In this document: positions 1-11,273 of the stretch, piece after piece | How positions within the stretch are numbered: the stretch's first letter is position 1 | Layout of the letters: each line of letters begins with the position of its first letter | Assembly: GCA_020881915.1 (NCBI GenBank) | Contig: JAJFPB010000008.1 | Coordinates: 1,116,001-1,180,000 of the forward strand | Source: Paramyrothecium sp. XJ0827 | Lineage: Eukaryota; Ascomycota; Sordariomycetes; Hypocreales; Stachybotryaceae | DNA: 64,000 nt | Direction of reading: 5' to 3' | Program-made: the position numbers and the translations under genes | Notes under the pieces: generated by a model | Told to the model about the DNA's origin: nothing | The model's database searches: none | What the model saw: the letters and a program-made list of their open reading frames with translations, nothing else

Positions 1-3000
1 ATGTCGCTTTCAGCGGCATCGTCATGGGTTGTCGTGGCCCGTTCACGGGCCCACTGCACCCAGATCTTCCAGAAAAAGACACACGGTCCAGCGCAGGCTG
101 CAAAGAGCCAGGCTTTTGTTTCAGTTTACCAAGCTGACAATCCATTTCGGGACCTTCCCTAGCGCATTGCCGACGCAAGTTCTTTCCACTGCACAAGATA
201 TTGAAGGGGCTCTACATGGACATGGGCATGGGCATGGACGAAGGCCTCCCCACGGGTAGGGGCTGAACGTTGACCAACTGAACGAGAAAGTCTCGGCCGT
301 ATATGGCTTCAATCTTGGCGAGGTTAGTACAGTTTTATTTATAATTCATCTTATCGATCTCTACGTGTTAGTCGATGATTTTGGGTGCTCGCCCTGGTCC
401 TAACATTGGAGCGTTGGTGGAGGGTGTATCGATCAACGGGACGAGGGGAATTCAACCAACATCTCGCATGGCCACGAGGACACCTTGTGAACATGTGTCC
501 TCCGGCGGCAAGGTTCCCGGGAGGCGAAGTTGAGTTGGTACAAGCACAAATTTGAATGATTTGCTGTTGGATCGTTGGTGACGCGATAGTTCGTAGGGCT
601 CTTCGCCACGCCGCGCATTGGCGGCTTGGGGTCGATGCCCACGAGGCCATATCCCCCAACAAAAACACACCAACCGACCCTATTACGTCCTTCGACTCAA
701 TGCGAAGTGCTCAATCGGGCTTCGACACCAACGTTCAAGTCCTTGTGATCGCCTGTCATGGATAATCAACACGGCCTTCACAGTGAGGTACAGTGTTTGA
801 CAGGCATCCGGGTACAGGAGACCCTGAGCCATGTCGGATTAGAGCCTCCCGCGTACTAATCAAACAAACAGCCAATCACAATGCCTGTGCATCCCAAAAA
901 TAGGCGAACGAGAGTTGAATGTCCCCATCCAGAAAAGTGAGCTCCCAGAATAACCTGACAAAGCCACAGATCAATTCCAGCTTTGCATCATACGGCCTAT
1001 CTTGGTGGCGACCCAGACACGACGGAGCGGCAGTTGCCCCGGATCTACAACACAGCTTACGATTTGCGCAGGAACAGCCGCAAGGCTTCAAGCGCTCGGC
1101 TACTTCTCAGTAGGTGGAATGCTTGGGGGATAGATCAACAGATTTGCCTCGCAAGGCTGCCTCCCACGCCGACCTATGTCATCATCAGCCGCATATCAAT
1201 CCTACGACTGCACAATAGCAGCTCGACTGTAGGTCGTCTCCCTCGTTGGGCGCTGGGTTTGGGGCGCTGGGTTGGGAGCTCTAATCGCTTGGGGGCAGGA
1301 AACCAGTAAGGCATGCAGCGCAGCCCATACTTCGGTATCAGAGCTGTCGAGCCGAGGCGTACCAGCTGAAAACCAACACCAAAGAGACCTAGTGTGACCG
1401 ATGTGCTCGCGTATGCAAACCTGAATCCAGATCAAATCGTGCATACGCTGACAGGAGCCGGCCTGCGTCGCTGGAAATGGTGAGTACCAGTGCTTGGCGA
1501 GCGGGTGTAACATCAGTAACATCAGCGTGCATCGCCAACCATAAGCTAAAACATCCAAAGTCCATGTCCGCCGGACGAGTTCCCTGCTTCGTGTCCCAAA
1601 GATCTGCTGTGCTGTCAGCGTGATGACAGTCTTGCACTGCGCAGATCAGCGGGGGGTTCAGTGACGCTCGAAGGGTCCTCTACAGTGGCGTTGGACCCTT
1701 CTCGCGATGGAGTCTTGGCGCTGAGGTACTTGTATCCGCCTTGGCGCACTGGCGATTGTTCCCTTTGCTGTCTTCCGCGAAGGAACGCTTACGTCCATCG
1801 CGCCTACACATGACGGCATCTACCTAGTCTTGACAAGGTCTACCCGGTGCTGTGGGTAGACGAGAGTTACACAGCCTTCATCCACATACACGTTGGTAAC
1901 TTGGTGGCGATACTAGATCGTCGTCAATTACACAAACACAATCGACCACGCTCTCGGGATCGTCCCTCCATTCTCCCCCATAAGCTTACGGGCCATCACT
2001 CACGCCCACGCCCAAGTTTCGTCTCGATCCCGCACTCGTCGTGGTAGTCCCGCGCATCCTTCGTCGGCTCCTACGGTTTTCCCCTTCTACCTTCGTCGTT
2101 TCGTGAGTAAGCGCGCCGGCCATTCCCCACGTGGAACTTCCTGAGCATACAAGGCCCTGCTAGGAACACCTGAGATATGTTTCCACTTGTCTGTTCTTCC
2201 TTCTGGGGGGGAACACCACGACTAGGAGAACGGGTGGCGCAAGAGAAGGTAAGTGGCTGGCACAAAAAGAGTAACGCTGCATAATACAATGCAATACAAC
2301 CACCAAACAATGTTAAAATTACACGAGTTTCCTTATCATATTAATCATTGGATTGTTTTTCTAGAAGAAATAGTTTCCTGGTACTCCTGAAATATTCTTT
2401 CATTTTCAAGACCTTGTTAAGTATATTGAAAAAGGTTTCCGTAATCAACACTGCCCACTACATTGAAGAACAGACCTTGACCATCTCTGTTTTGTTTTGT
2501 TTCCCTCTCACCATCTCAGTTGCCAGGCTGCGATAAGGGAGCCTCAACCGTCTCGGGGTTTTTTCCATGAAACGGCGGTGGCCCGTCCGCAGGCTGTGCA
2601 GGAAGGGGGGAAGAAGGAAAGAAGCTTAACGTGCTAAGATTAGACGTGGGCCGTCAGCGGGCGATTACTGAGGGAGTGAGAGCGAGCGAGCTTCCGAACA
2701 AAAAGATGCAGTATCAGGTATCAATTGGTTTGCGCGCAGTCGGGTCAACGATGCTACGCTCTCTCTCCAGTTCCATAGTTAGATTTTCTTCGTTTCAAAC
2801 ACCCGCTGATGCCGCCTTGCACTCGATGCCCGACGGGCCTTTTGAGCATAAGCGCCCGTAAGCACTGCTTCGTCTCCGTATCAACGAATCTGTCCACTCG
2901 TACAGGCTCGATTTCTACTTGTCACCGTCCTTTGCTGCTGTCACGACTAAATTCTCGGGTGTGCTTGCGAAATGCTTCAGGGATTTCATTAGGGTCAGGA

Positions 3001-3332
3001 AATGCCCTTCCTTGCCGACCCGTTCGTTATGCTACCGATGAGCGCTCCTGCGCGAGTCCTGCCATGCGTCGTCTTCATCTTGACCGCCGACGGATCCCCA
3101 TTGCCGAACATCAAGTCCTACCAGTTTCCTACCGGTTTCTCCGTTCTGACATGGGCAACGAACAACGTGACGGCGCCGTATTACCTCTTATCCTCGCCTA
3201 CATGATATCCAGTCCGCGTCCATTCATGGCCTCGGAGGACCGTATCCCAGTCCCTGCCTTTTTGCAATTTTTCGTCAATACCATCCGCTCTATTCGCACG
3301 CCGATGGACGATGGCGATCGCCTGGGGGAACG
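1..3332. other. Left intergenic region, no supported gene
   Basis: No open frame here matches a family I recognise. A plus-strand frame is open from base 1 to a TAG at 160-162 (53 codons) and could be the tail of something to the left, but its residue use is not convincing. A short imperfect GGGCAT repeat lies near 214-238. Around 2290-2480 the sequence becomes AT-rich. A 194-codon plus-strand frame at 2809-3393 has no recognisable motif and runs into the 3' end of the F-box gene, so I do not call it. Part of the region near 3000-3332 is probably 3' flank of the F-box gene. Confidence 0.6.
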
Positions 3333-5229
3333 TTATCTCCACAGGTCTTTGCTACCTCTCGACTCCCCACCGCTGCTGTGCGGTCGCCAATGATCTGAAG
3401 ATGGTATGTCTGGGGGCAAGCTTGGTATGCCCGGCACCGCCAGGAACCCGCCTGTTCCGCTTCCAACCATGATGCTTTTGCGGCTCAGGCTGGGATCCCA
3501 GCCATGACCAGAGATGTCGGCCGCCAACCCGTAGCTGCTGGCGGGACGGCGCGACGGTAGCCCAGGTGCCTTCAACGGGTCGACCCTTGAAAAGTTCCAC
3601 TTGCTGAACTCGTCACTCTTGGTGTAGACTTCCAGCATGTGCGTGGGCCCGAGACCGCCGCCTCCCACACGAGGCGCAAAAGGGTTGTTGGAGCTGAAGC
3701 GATTGGTCGCAGGGACCTTGGAAATCGGCCGCCGAAGTGTAGGCGCAGACGCCGTAGGGCCCGGAGGCAGCACGGATGACCGTGGCTGCCCGCCAGAGCC
3801 CGAGTGCGAGCGAGCATGGCCATCTGCGAAGGCGGCGCTCGGAGGTGGCAGGCCTGACAATTGATCAGGGAAGCTGTCGTCGTGGACAAAAAGCCTGCGC
3901 AGCTTGGGGAAACCATCTGCGAGAATAGAAGACGCCAGGTAAGTGTAGTAACCAGTCGTAAGAGTTCCATAACCTCCCGCGTCTGTATTGCCGGAAATCT
4001 CGTAGCGCAAAGTTTCCACGGTCTTCGAAGCGAGCGGTCGAACGCTTTGTTGGCGCGGGAATGGGTCGACAACCTTGGCCTGCAGCGCCATCGTCTTCAA
4101 GGACGACGCCATGGTCAAGATTTCCTGCAAGCTGGTGACAGGTACTCCAGTGTTGTTCAAAGTCAACACCTTGAGTGCCTGCTGCGTCTCTCGCCATGCC
4201 AGGTACTCGACGATGCCGGCCGTTGTGACTTGCGGTGTATCCTTGAGCACAAGCTCTTCCAGCGGTGGCAACGGTGGAAGGTCATCACCGGCACCCAAGA
4301 CCTCGTCCGTCAGGCCCTTCGTGTCCGTAATTTTTAGGGCTCGCAGGTTGGTAAGGGTGCTCAGCACGTTTCTCATTGTGACAGCGTCGAGATTCAGCCC
4401 GTTCAACTCCAAGACTTCTAGGTTCCGCCATATTCGACCCGTGGCCAGCATCGAGAAACTGCGCTCTGAACCACAGTTGTATGTCATTTTTCGAAGTTGC
4501 GAACAGCGAGCTTGCACCTCCAGGCGAAGCGTCCCGTACGCTGCATCGTCTGAGAACATTCCCTCTGGCAGGTCCACATAGAGCAAGTTTGGAAGCACGG
4601 CGATGGTCTGGGCTAGTTCGACATGGCTCGACTCGCGCAGCATGTAAGGCACCTTTAAGTACTTGACGTGCCTTCCAATTCGTGTCGGATCGTCACGGAC
4701 CGTCCTTCGGAGCAGCTTAAGTCTCGTCTCGGCAGGATCCTCGGGGACACCATTCTTGTCGAATCGCGACCTTTGCTTGCGCCTTTCGGCGAGCCAGGCC
4801 TCGAGCTTGCAGTAGTGGACAGGATCGATCCGTACGCTGTGGTAACTGTGGCCTCGGGTATCAGCATGCGCGACATACATGGGTGTGGGTAAAAGAGAGA
4901 GGGGGGACTAACAGGACCGGGATGGCAGCCGAGCGCCATGCCCGGCTCGCCTGGGCGCAATGCGCCAGGTCACGAAGGTCGCAAAGCATGCAGCCATCGT
5001 CGTTGGTGCTCCCCTCACATGTCTCGTAGCTCTCGTCGCCGGTGTGGGGGCAAACGAAGGCGAATATACGCTGGAGGACGGGAGGTGGCAGGTGAGTGAC
5101 GAGATATGCCGACGCCCTGGTCGGTGGAAACAGCGGCGGCGAGGTAGCCCCAGGAGTTCGAAACTCGGCCGGGACCTCTACGTTGTGCTCGCTCTTCTTC
5201 TTGTCCTTCCGACGAAAGGGCAATCTCAT
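3333..5229 (-). CDS. F-box / leucine-rich-repeat-like protein
   Basis: Two exons, 4913-5229 and 3333-4845, joined across a 67-base GTTAGT...CAG intron, give 609 residues. The splice rebuilds a continuous stretch (…IPVL|YHSVRIDPVHYC…). An F-box starts near residue 43 (LVTHLPPPVLQRIF) and is followed by a Cys-containing loop and a helix ending in AWRSAAIPVLYHSV. Residues about 150-430 carry spaced LxxLxxLxL strands (NLRYVDL-type), as in the fungal F-box/LRR family. The C-terminal 170 residues are Pro/Ser/Gly-rich and look disordered. F-box proteins of this kind are presumed substrate receptors of SCF ubiquitin ligases through Skp1; the substrate is unknown. The start is the first ATG before the basic MRLPFRRKDKKK segment. 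The family is secure, the specific function is not. Confidence 0.85.
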
Positions 5230-7406
5230 GGCTGCGGCGGGGCCGCAACTGCGGCGATGCGAACCGTCCCGTCGTTTTGCGGCTAGATCACGACGTCGAT
5301 TCTTTCCAAGGGCGAAGGCAGTGCTGGCAGCGTGTGATGTGGGAAGAGAAGAGGAGAAACCTCAGGAGTATCGAGGGATGCAGCGTCCTGGTTCCTCTCA
5401 AATCAATAGCCTGGTGCCCGTTAGGAAGCGAGAGCTGATCCCTCGCGGGGGGCTACAGCAAATGAGCGCGCGTTGATCCAACGAACGTCCGGGGGGGGTG
5501 CTGATACTCAGCGCGTAGGGCTTCCACCAAACGAGGGACGACAACAACGCAAACTACAGGAACAGGAAAGAAAGACCGCGAAGTAAACGAAACCACGCTC
5601 CGCGCCAAGGCCAGGTGTAAATCAATTTGCAGCACGGCACAGGAGAAGAGAGAGGGAGAGGGAATGGGGTCCGGGTTTGAAATGGCGAGGGATGGCCCGG
5701 CGCCCTTGAGAAATGTTGAAAGCCCCAAAGCATGGCACCAGCTTTCACTGGATGGAAGTAGTACTGTACATTGTTACTGCAGCGGCCGTGGCCGTGGCAG
5801 CGGCACAGTAGCGTAGCGGGGTTCTCGGCGTTGCCTGCATTGGATTGGTCTGGGGGCCCTTTGCCTTTGCCATCTGATCCAGGGGAAACAGAACGTCCCT
5901 TCGTTCCGTCTGCCTGCCTAACAGGGTCTCCAGACCGGTGCCATGCTAATAACCCAAAGGTAACTCACCTGCGCTTCGCTCGGGCGCCAGGCCAGCTCAG
6001 AGGTCGTCCGCCACCAATAAATGCACTGGAACGCTTTCCCCCCTTGCCTAAGGTAGCGAGCCACGGCCCCCCAATAGGGTCCTAGTGTGGGGTAATCTCG
6101 CGATTAGCGGGCATGGACAGCATGTGCCAGCGAAGTCATCGGTACTGCGGCAGTAACCCCCCGTTCCACTCGTCGGAGCTTTCCAAGCCCGAGGCCAAGC
6201 CCTTGTTTTTGGGGGGGCTTGTCAACGGCTCAGAAAGCTTGACTAGCCAGACGGTCTCCCGCAAGTAGCAGCGGGCTCGAGATACAACGAAGGTACTTTG
6301 TGCCTCTTAACACCGGACGAATCCGTTGTCTAAAACAGAAACCACCACCTCAACTTAATTCTCAGTAGTAAACAAAGGTAAGATGTACCCTCAGAGTTCC
6401 AGAAGTACAGGCAGCGAATAGACCTCGATCTTAAGGTACGGTGTGCTTGAGCCGCACATCAACACGTAAGTGTAACATCAATGCAGGCTTCAAACCCAGC
6501 CACGACTCCAAAATATACATGTCGAGTTTCGCTGGCACTTCAATAACACGAGGCACATGTTTCATGAAATTGCCTGCCACGCGTCGAGCCGATGCAAGCA
6601 CGGATCATAACTGCACCAGTAGCGCCTTGTATAGATCCTAACGTTGAAATGATCGAAGACAAGTCGTGGGCTTCGTACAGGGTAGGCACCATCCTGGTCC
6701 TGATGGGGCTCCATTGTTGAACTGTCCTTTTTCAATCTATGCTGCCATCACACTTCACAAAAGGACCTGCCGGACATCTGCCTCGATAGGCTCGCGCAGG
6801 GAAAGAATCCGTAATGCCCAACCGTGTCGAGACGTGCGAAGCGAACAAACAACCGCCGAAAACATATGCAAACAAGGGCGTCAAGGTAGGTGTCTCAACA
6901 TCACCGTGTTTTAATTACTGTAATACAACGCAAGCCAAGCCAAAACGGCGGCGTGACCTGTCAACTGCGTGTTCCTAATATACAGAGATAGGCCAAAGAA
7001 GTATTAAAAGGCTAGTAGTTTGTGTCCTTGGCTCAATACCGTCCATCCCATATGCTGCATCCGGGTCCGGACTCTGTCCGAGGACCGACCGCCCGCCCGC
7101 CCTACCATGCCGCCCTGTTTCGCCCAGATAAACCATGCAAAGCAACAATTCATCAACCCAACACCATTATCATGATTGGTAAAAAATGCAGAAAGCACTA
7201 GCCCCAACCAACGTCGGCTTCTGTGGGACCAACGCGGAAAACCAGATCCCAGCCGCAAGATGAACAAATTCAACCAAAAATGGTCATCCTGCATAACCTA
7301 TGCCTGCTCGATACGTAACATGACAATATCGCAGGACCTTGTCGTAACCCCAGCCATGACTCCAGCTGCCGAAGTTGGGGTCGTCTGAAATCCACAGATT
7401 TAGGAT
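5230..7406. other. Intergenic: F-box gene promoter and ELO 3' flank
   Basis: About 2.2 kb between the start of the F-box gene and the end of the elongase gene, both on the minus strand. I see no conserved small protein. ORFs up to about 126 codons occur but none has family motifs. The part just left of 7407 is expected to be the elongase 3' UTR. Confidence 0.55.
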
Positions 7407-8606
7407 TTAAGCACGGCGCGAACGGGGGGTGCTGCCGTTGGGCTTGGCGCCCGAAGCCTTGGCCTTGCTGGGAGTACCGTTGGCGCTGCCGTTCGTGGCC
7501 TTGGCAACGGCGAGAGGATCGGGCAGGGGAGCCTGGCTCATGCGACGCAGGGACTTGCGGCTGGTGGTCGAGCCATCCTTCTTGTAGGTCGCGAAGTAGA
7601 AGGAGATGAAGAGCACCAGGTACGAGCTGAGAATGGCGATGCCGGAGAAAGCGGCAAACTCCTCACCAGCGCACTTGCCAGCGTTGGGCAACCACTGGAA
7701 GTAGGTCGAGGTGAAGTAGGTGTAGGACGCGAAGTAGACGAAGCCTGGACAAAGTTAGCCAGGATCCGGAACACAGAGTATCGGGAATACATACCAAGAT
7801 CGATGATGAACTGGATAATCTGCAGGCGGGTAACCCACTCCTTCCACCAGATGCGGATGCCGCGAGCGCTCTGGAAGTAGTACCAGTACATGACAACGTG
7901 GACGGTCAAGTTGAGGGTGATGGGAACCCAAGAAACGGCGGTGGAACCAATGAGCTGGGTGTAGCAGAGCAGGGCGGTGGCGCCGTGGTGGTAGCAGTGC
8001 AGGAAGGCTGTCACATGTTAGCTTTTCGTTCGAATCAATCACTCAAAGTTCGACGTACTCAGGGGCTTCTTCTTGAGGAAGAGGAAGACAGTGTCGAGGA
8101 GCTCGAGGTACTTGGTGAGGTAGTTCAGCTAAGCCGTGTCAGTCACAAGGTCAGATGCTTCGTTGTCGTTTCGAGAGGCTGCCTACATAGTAGAGGACGA
8201 CCAGGCGCTGGGTCCAACCCCCATCGTGGTTGCAGATGGCGTGGAAGATACCGCCGCGGACAACAGTGGGGAGCAGCTGCTCAATGAAGAGAGCCAGGAG
8301 GATGCCGCTGATGGCGGTGAGGTAGAAGTTGTGGATGAGGAAGAGCGTCTTGAGCTGGAAGGGCTCCCGGTTGCGCATGAGGGCGCGGCCGCCGAAGATG
8401 ATTAAGTAGTAAACGACGATGAAGATGGAGGTCGACTTGAGGGTCGACATCGGCGTCTCGAAGGGCACGAACTTGAAATCATCGGCCGAGTAGCCCACGA
8501 CGGCGGTCCATGCCTTGTCGAAGATGGGCCACAGGTGGATGCCGAAGGGACGGTCGATGGTTGGCAGCGGGAGCTGCTCGTAAAAGGTAGCGGCTTGGGC
8601 AGACAT
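7407..8606 (-). CDS. ELO-family very-long-chain fatty acid elongase
   Basis: Four exons (8187-8606, 8059-8128, 7795-8007, 7407-7744) give 346 residues. This is the condensing enzyme (3-ketoacyl-CoA synthase) of the ER fatty acid elongation cycle, which joins malonyl-CoA to a long acyl-CoA and feeds sphingolipid and VLCFA synthesis. The diagnostic HxxHH box reads HCYHH at residues 167-171, preceded by the KKKPLTFLH segment typical of the family. Several hydrophobic segments (for example around residues 60-75, 95-110, 170-190 and near the C-terminus) fit the multi-pass topology. The tail is Ser/Lys/Gly-rich and basic, as in fungal ELO proteins with ER retrieval signals. Introns are 58, 51 and 50 bases. 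I cannot decide between ELO1, ELO2 and ELO3-like specificity from sequence alone. Confidence 0.95.
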
Positions 8607-10045
8607 GGTTGCGACGAACTAACTACCGAGGTCTGGTTCCAAAAGAGATGCGCGATGCTTTAAGAGAGCTCTTCGAATCAGGTGAACGGGCTGAACGTTC
8701 ACGCGACGCAACGTATCCGGCTCGGATGGAGAGAAAACAGGGCTAGCAGCACCCGCAAGTTCCGGCAGTGGAAGGGGAGGAAGGGGAAAAAAAAGAACAA
8801 GAAGTTCGGACAAGGCGGTCAATGAAGGAATGACAAGAAGAGAACAGCCGGACAGGCAGGACGGCACTTGCAGCTCTCGCGATGAAGGCGTGCAAAAGTG
8901 AGGAGGATAAAGAAGAGAGGAAGGGGAAGGGAAGAAAAGGCTTTGCATAAAATGAAAGCCACTGACTGACTTATCTCATCAACGAAAAGGGGAAATTTCG
9001 CACCCCAAAACGCAGATGGATTTAGTTAGGTTCGCCGATGCAATATGCGGCATGTGATTCGCTGGGGCCGAGCCGAGCCTCGACCAATCATGCGGCGCTA
9101 ACCCTCCAGAAAACTCGATCGGAGCCCACGTGACCCAGCTTGGCACCGAATTCTACTGCCTTTCCTGGGCGGGGACCAAGGCACGGGAATGGAGACGCAT
9201 GCAGGTCCAGGTTAACTTCTTAGTGCCCCCAGCATGTCAATTTGCCCAAGCGTTTTCTCGCCCAGAGAGGCCACTTTTAATTCGTAAGGTAATTTCGGGG
9301 ACACAGGGAACAATCACGTCGTCCCTCACCCCCCCAAACCGGCCTCGGGACCTCGGCCATGCAGGTCCCACGGGTCTGTAGCGGCGTTTGCGAAGTGGTC
9401 TTCCCAAGGCATAGGGAGACAGCTGTTAGCATGCGTGATGACTGGTGGCCTTTTTGTCCTCCCAATTGCGTGGGAATTTAGCCCATTGACGATTCCGGCC
9501 AATATCGGGATGACATGATGACATAGGTCGGCATCTACTCGGCATCTTGTCCGGCTTCCTCCATTGCACGTCGCAAAACAAAGAAGATAGTCCATCTGAC
9601 AAGCTACGCATGTGTTCCTTTGGCTGAGTAGCTGGTTGATGTGGCCTAGGTTCAGCGGTGAGAATTGGTTCTTGCTGGTGATTTTTCGCAATTTTACTAC
9701 GTTGAGTTGCCAAAAAAGCCATGTCCTCGCCGAAAACATGGCCAGTTACGCACTGTGAATGTGTCGCTGCCAAAATAGCCTCACCATGGCCCAAAGCCCA
9801 CTTCAATTCGCACGGTGCCAGCCAGCCGGTACCGCCTCAGCAAATGAAAACCCGCCAATTGCCAGCTTAGTCATTCCTCGGGCCCTCAGGCCATTCCGAT
9901 TCTCCAAACACCACTGCAGACATCATTCGACACGCAAAAAAGTGCAAGCATCCACTCCAGACCACCAACGACCAAGCTCGCTCCCTCGTGCCGCACGACC
10001 CCCCCCCTTCAATTCTCCGCGCCCCGAGGCAGAACACGCTCACCA
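8607..10045. promoter_or_regulatory. Divergent intergenic region, ELO / COX6
   Basis: A 1.44-kb region between two genes transcribed away from each other. CCAAT sequences are present, for example at 9084-9088. CCAAT-binding HAP complexes are known to control respiratory genes such as COX6 in yeast; whether that holds here is inference. The COX6-proximal 150 bases are C/A-rich (a likely 5' leader), and the ELO-proximal part is pyrimidine-rich on the coding strand. No small gene is apparent. Confidence 0.45.
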
Positions 10046-10888
10046 ATGGCTTCCAACTCGCTCCTCCGCGTCGCCGTCCGCGGCTCGACCACCTTCCTGC
10101 GCGCCGGCGCTGTCCGCCAGCCCCTGATGGTCCGTCCCGCGACCGTCGCCCTCCGCGCTGCCAACCCTGCCAGCGCCTTCAGCACCTCCGCCGCCCGCCG
10201 CGGCGAGCACAACGAGGAGTCCTTCGAGGAGTTCAGCGCCAGGTGAGTCGCATCTTGCCATTGGAGCTTTCCCAGGACCCGAGCGGGCTCCCGCCGCCAA
10301 TTGAGCTCAAATCGGATCGTACCATCGCGATATTTTGCAATTCCGACCCATGCCCAACCATAGCGTCGCAACATAGCTTTGGCCTTGCTAACCAAGCTCT
10401 GTAATAGGTTCGAGAAGGAGTTTGATGGTGTCCAGGATGTTTTCGAGCTTCAGGTATGCTCCGCACGAGCTCCGCCATGAGCTCCAGTCAGCCCGCCCCA
10501 TGAATTGTGTTGACCCGACCTTGCTACAGCGCAACCTCAACAACGCCTTCGCCTACGATCTCGTCCCCACTCCCGCCGTCGTCGCCGCTGCCCTGAAAGC
10601 CGCTCGCCGTGTGAACGACTTCGCCACTGCTGTCCGAATCTTCGAAGGTGCGCTACCAATCCTGGCCCTTGGCCTGAAAACTTACCCATATTCAAATCAC
10701 CATTATCAGTCCACCTTTGGACCACCTGTCAAATACTCCGGGCTATCTTGCTGACAACATTATTCACAGGCATCAAGGCTAAGGTCGAGAACAAGGGCCA
10801 ATATGAGCAGTACCTGGAGGAGCTCAAGTCCCTGCGGGAAGAGCTCGGCGTGCCTCTGAAGGAGGACCTGTATCCCGAGGAGAAGTAA
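10046..10888 (+). CDS. COX6: Cytochrome c oxidase subunit 6 (subunit Va)
   Basis: Four exons (10046-10242, 10408-10453, 10530-10647, 10770-10888) encode 159 residues. The protein is the nuclear-encoded Cox6/COX5A subunit of respiratory complex IV in the inner mitochondrial membrane, on the matrix side. The first 50 residues are rich in Arg, Ala and Ser with no acids, which fits a matrix-targeting presequence. The mature part contains the family pattern ESFEEFSARFEKEFD, then RNLNNAFAYDLVP and AARRVNDFATAVRIFEGIK, and ends in LYPEEK. All introns have GT-AG ends and restore the frame exactly. The second coding exon is only 46 bases. The gene is divergent from the elongase. Confidence 0.96.
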
Positions 10889-11273
10889 GAATGCTGCGTA
10901 GCGGAGGAGCCTTTGGTTCTTGGAGAAGCTCTTGTACATGTTGATCTTAGACTAGGAGGAAACTGTAGAGGAGGGACGGAGGTTTAGCAGCTAGGCTGCG
11001 GCAACCCAATCAATCCATTGTGTTATATTCCCACAGATATGGATTTTGATGATGCAACCGCGTTACGTGATGTTGAACCTGGATTGAATTTAATGTTCCA
11101 TAACCTCTACTTTACGCTAGAAGCCGGACCATACGCGGGTTTTGTGCCACGGCTGAAGGGCCTGCTGCCAGTCCAAATGCTACAAACTGCTACTCCGATG
11201 CCAAATGCCTCATTCAAAGAAAAATACCAACACGCCAAAACGCCACAAAAGGCACACATGCCGTTGTTAATTC
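10889..11273. other. Convergent 3' flanks of COX6 and the HDA2/3 gene
   Basis: A 385-base tail-to-tail interval. It should hold both 3' UTRs. I see no gene in it; a 93-codon plus-strand frame (11018-11299) runs into the antisense of the HDA2/3 gene and has no motif. Confidence 0.6.

Noticed and set aside
2809..3393. 194-codon plus-strand frame left of the F-box gene
   Set aside because: It overlaps the F-box gene's last codons on the other strand and shows no family motif.
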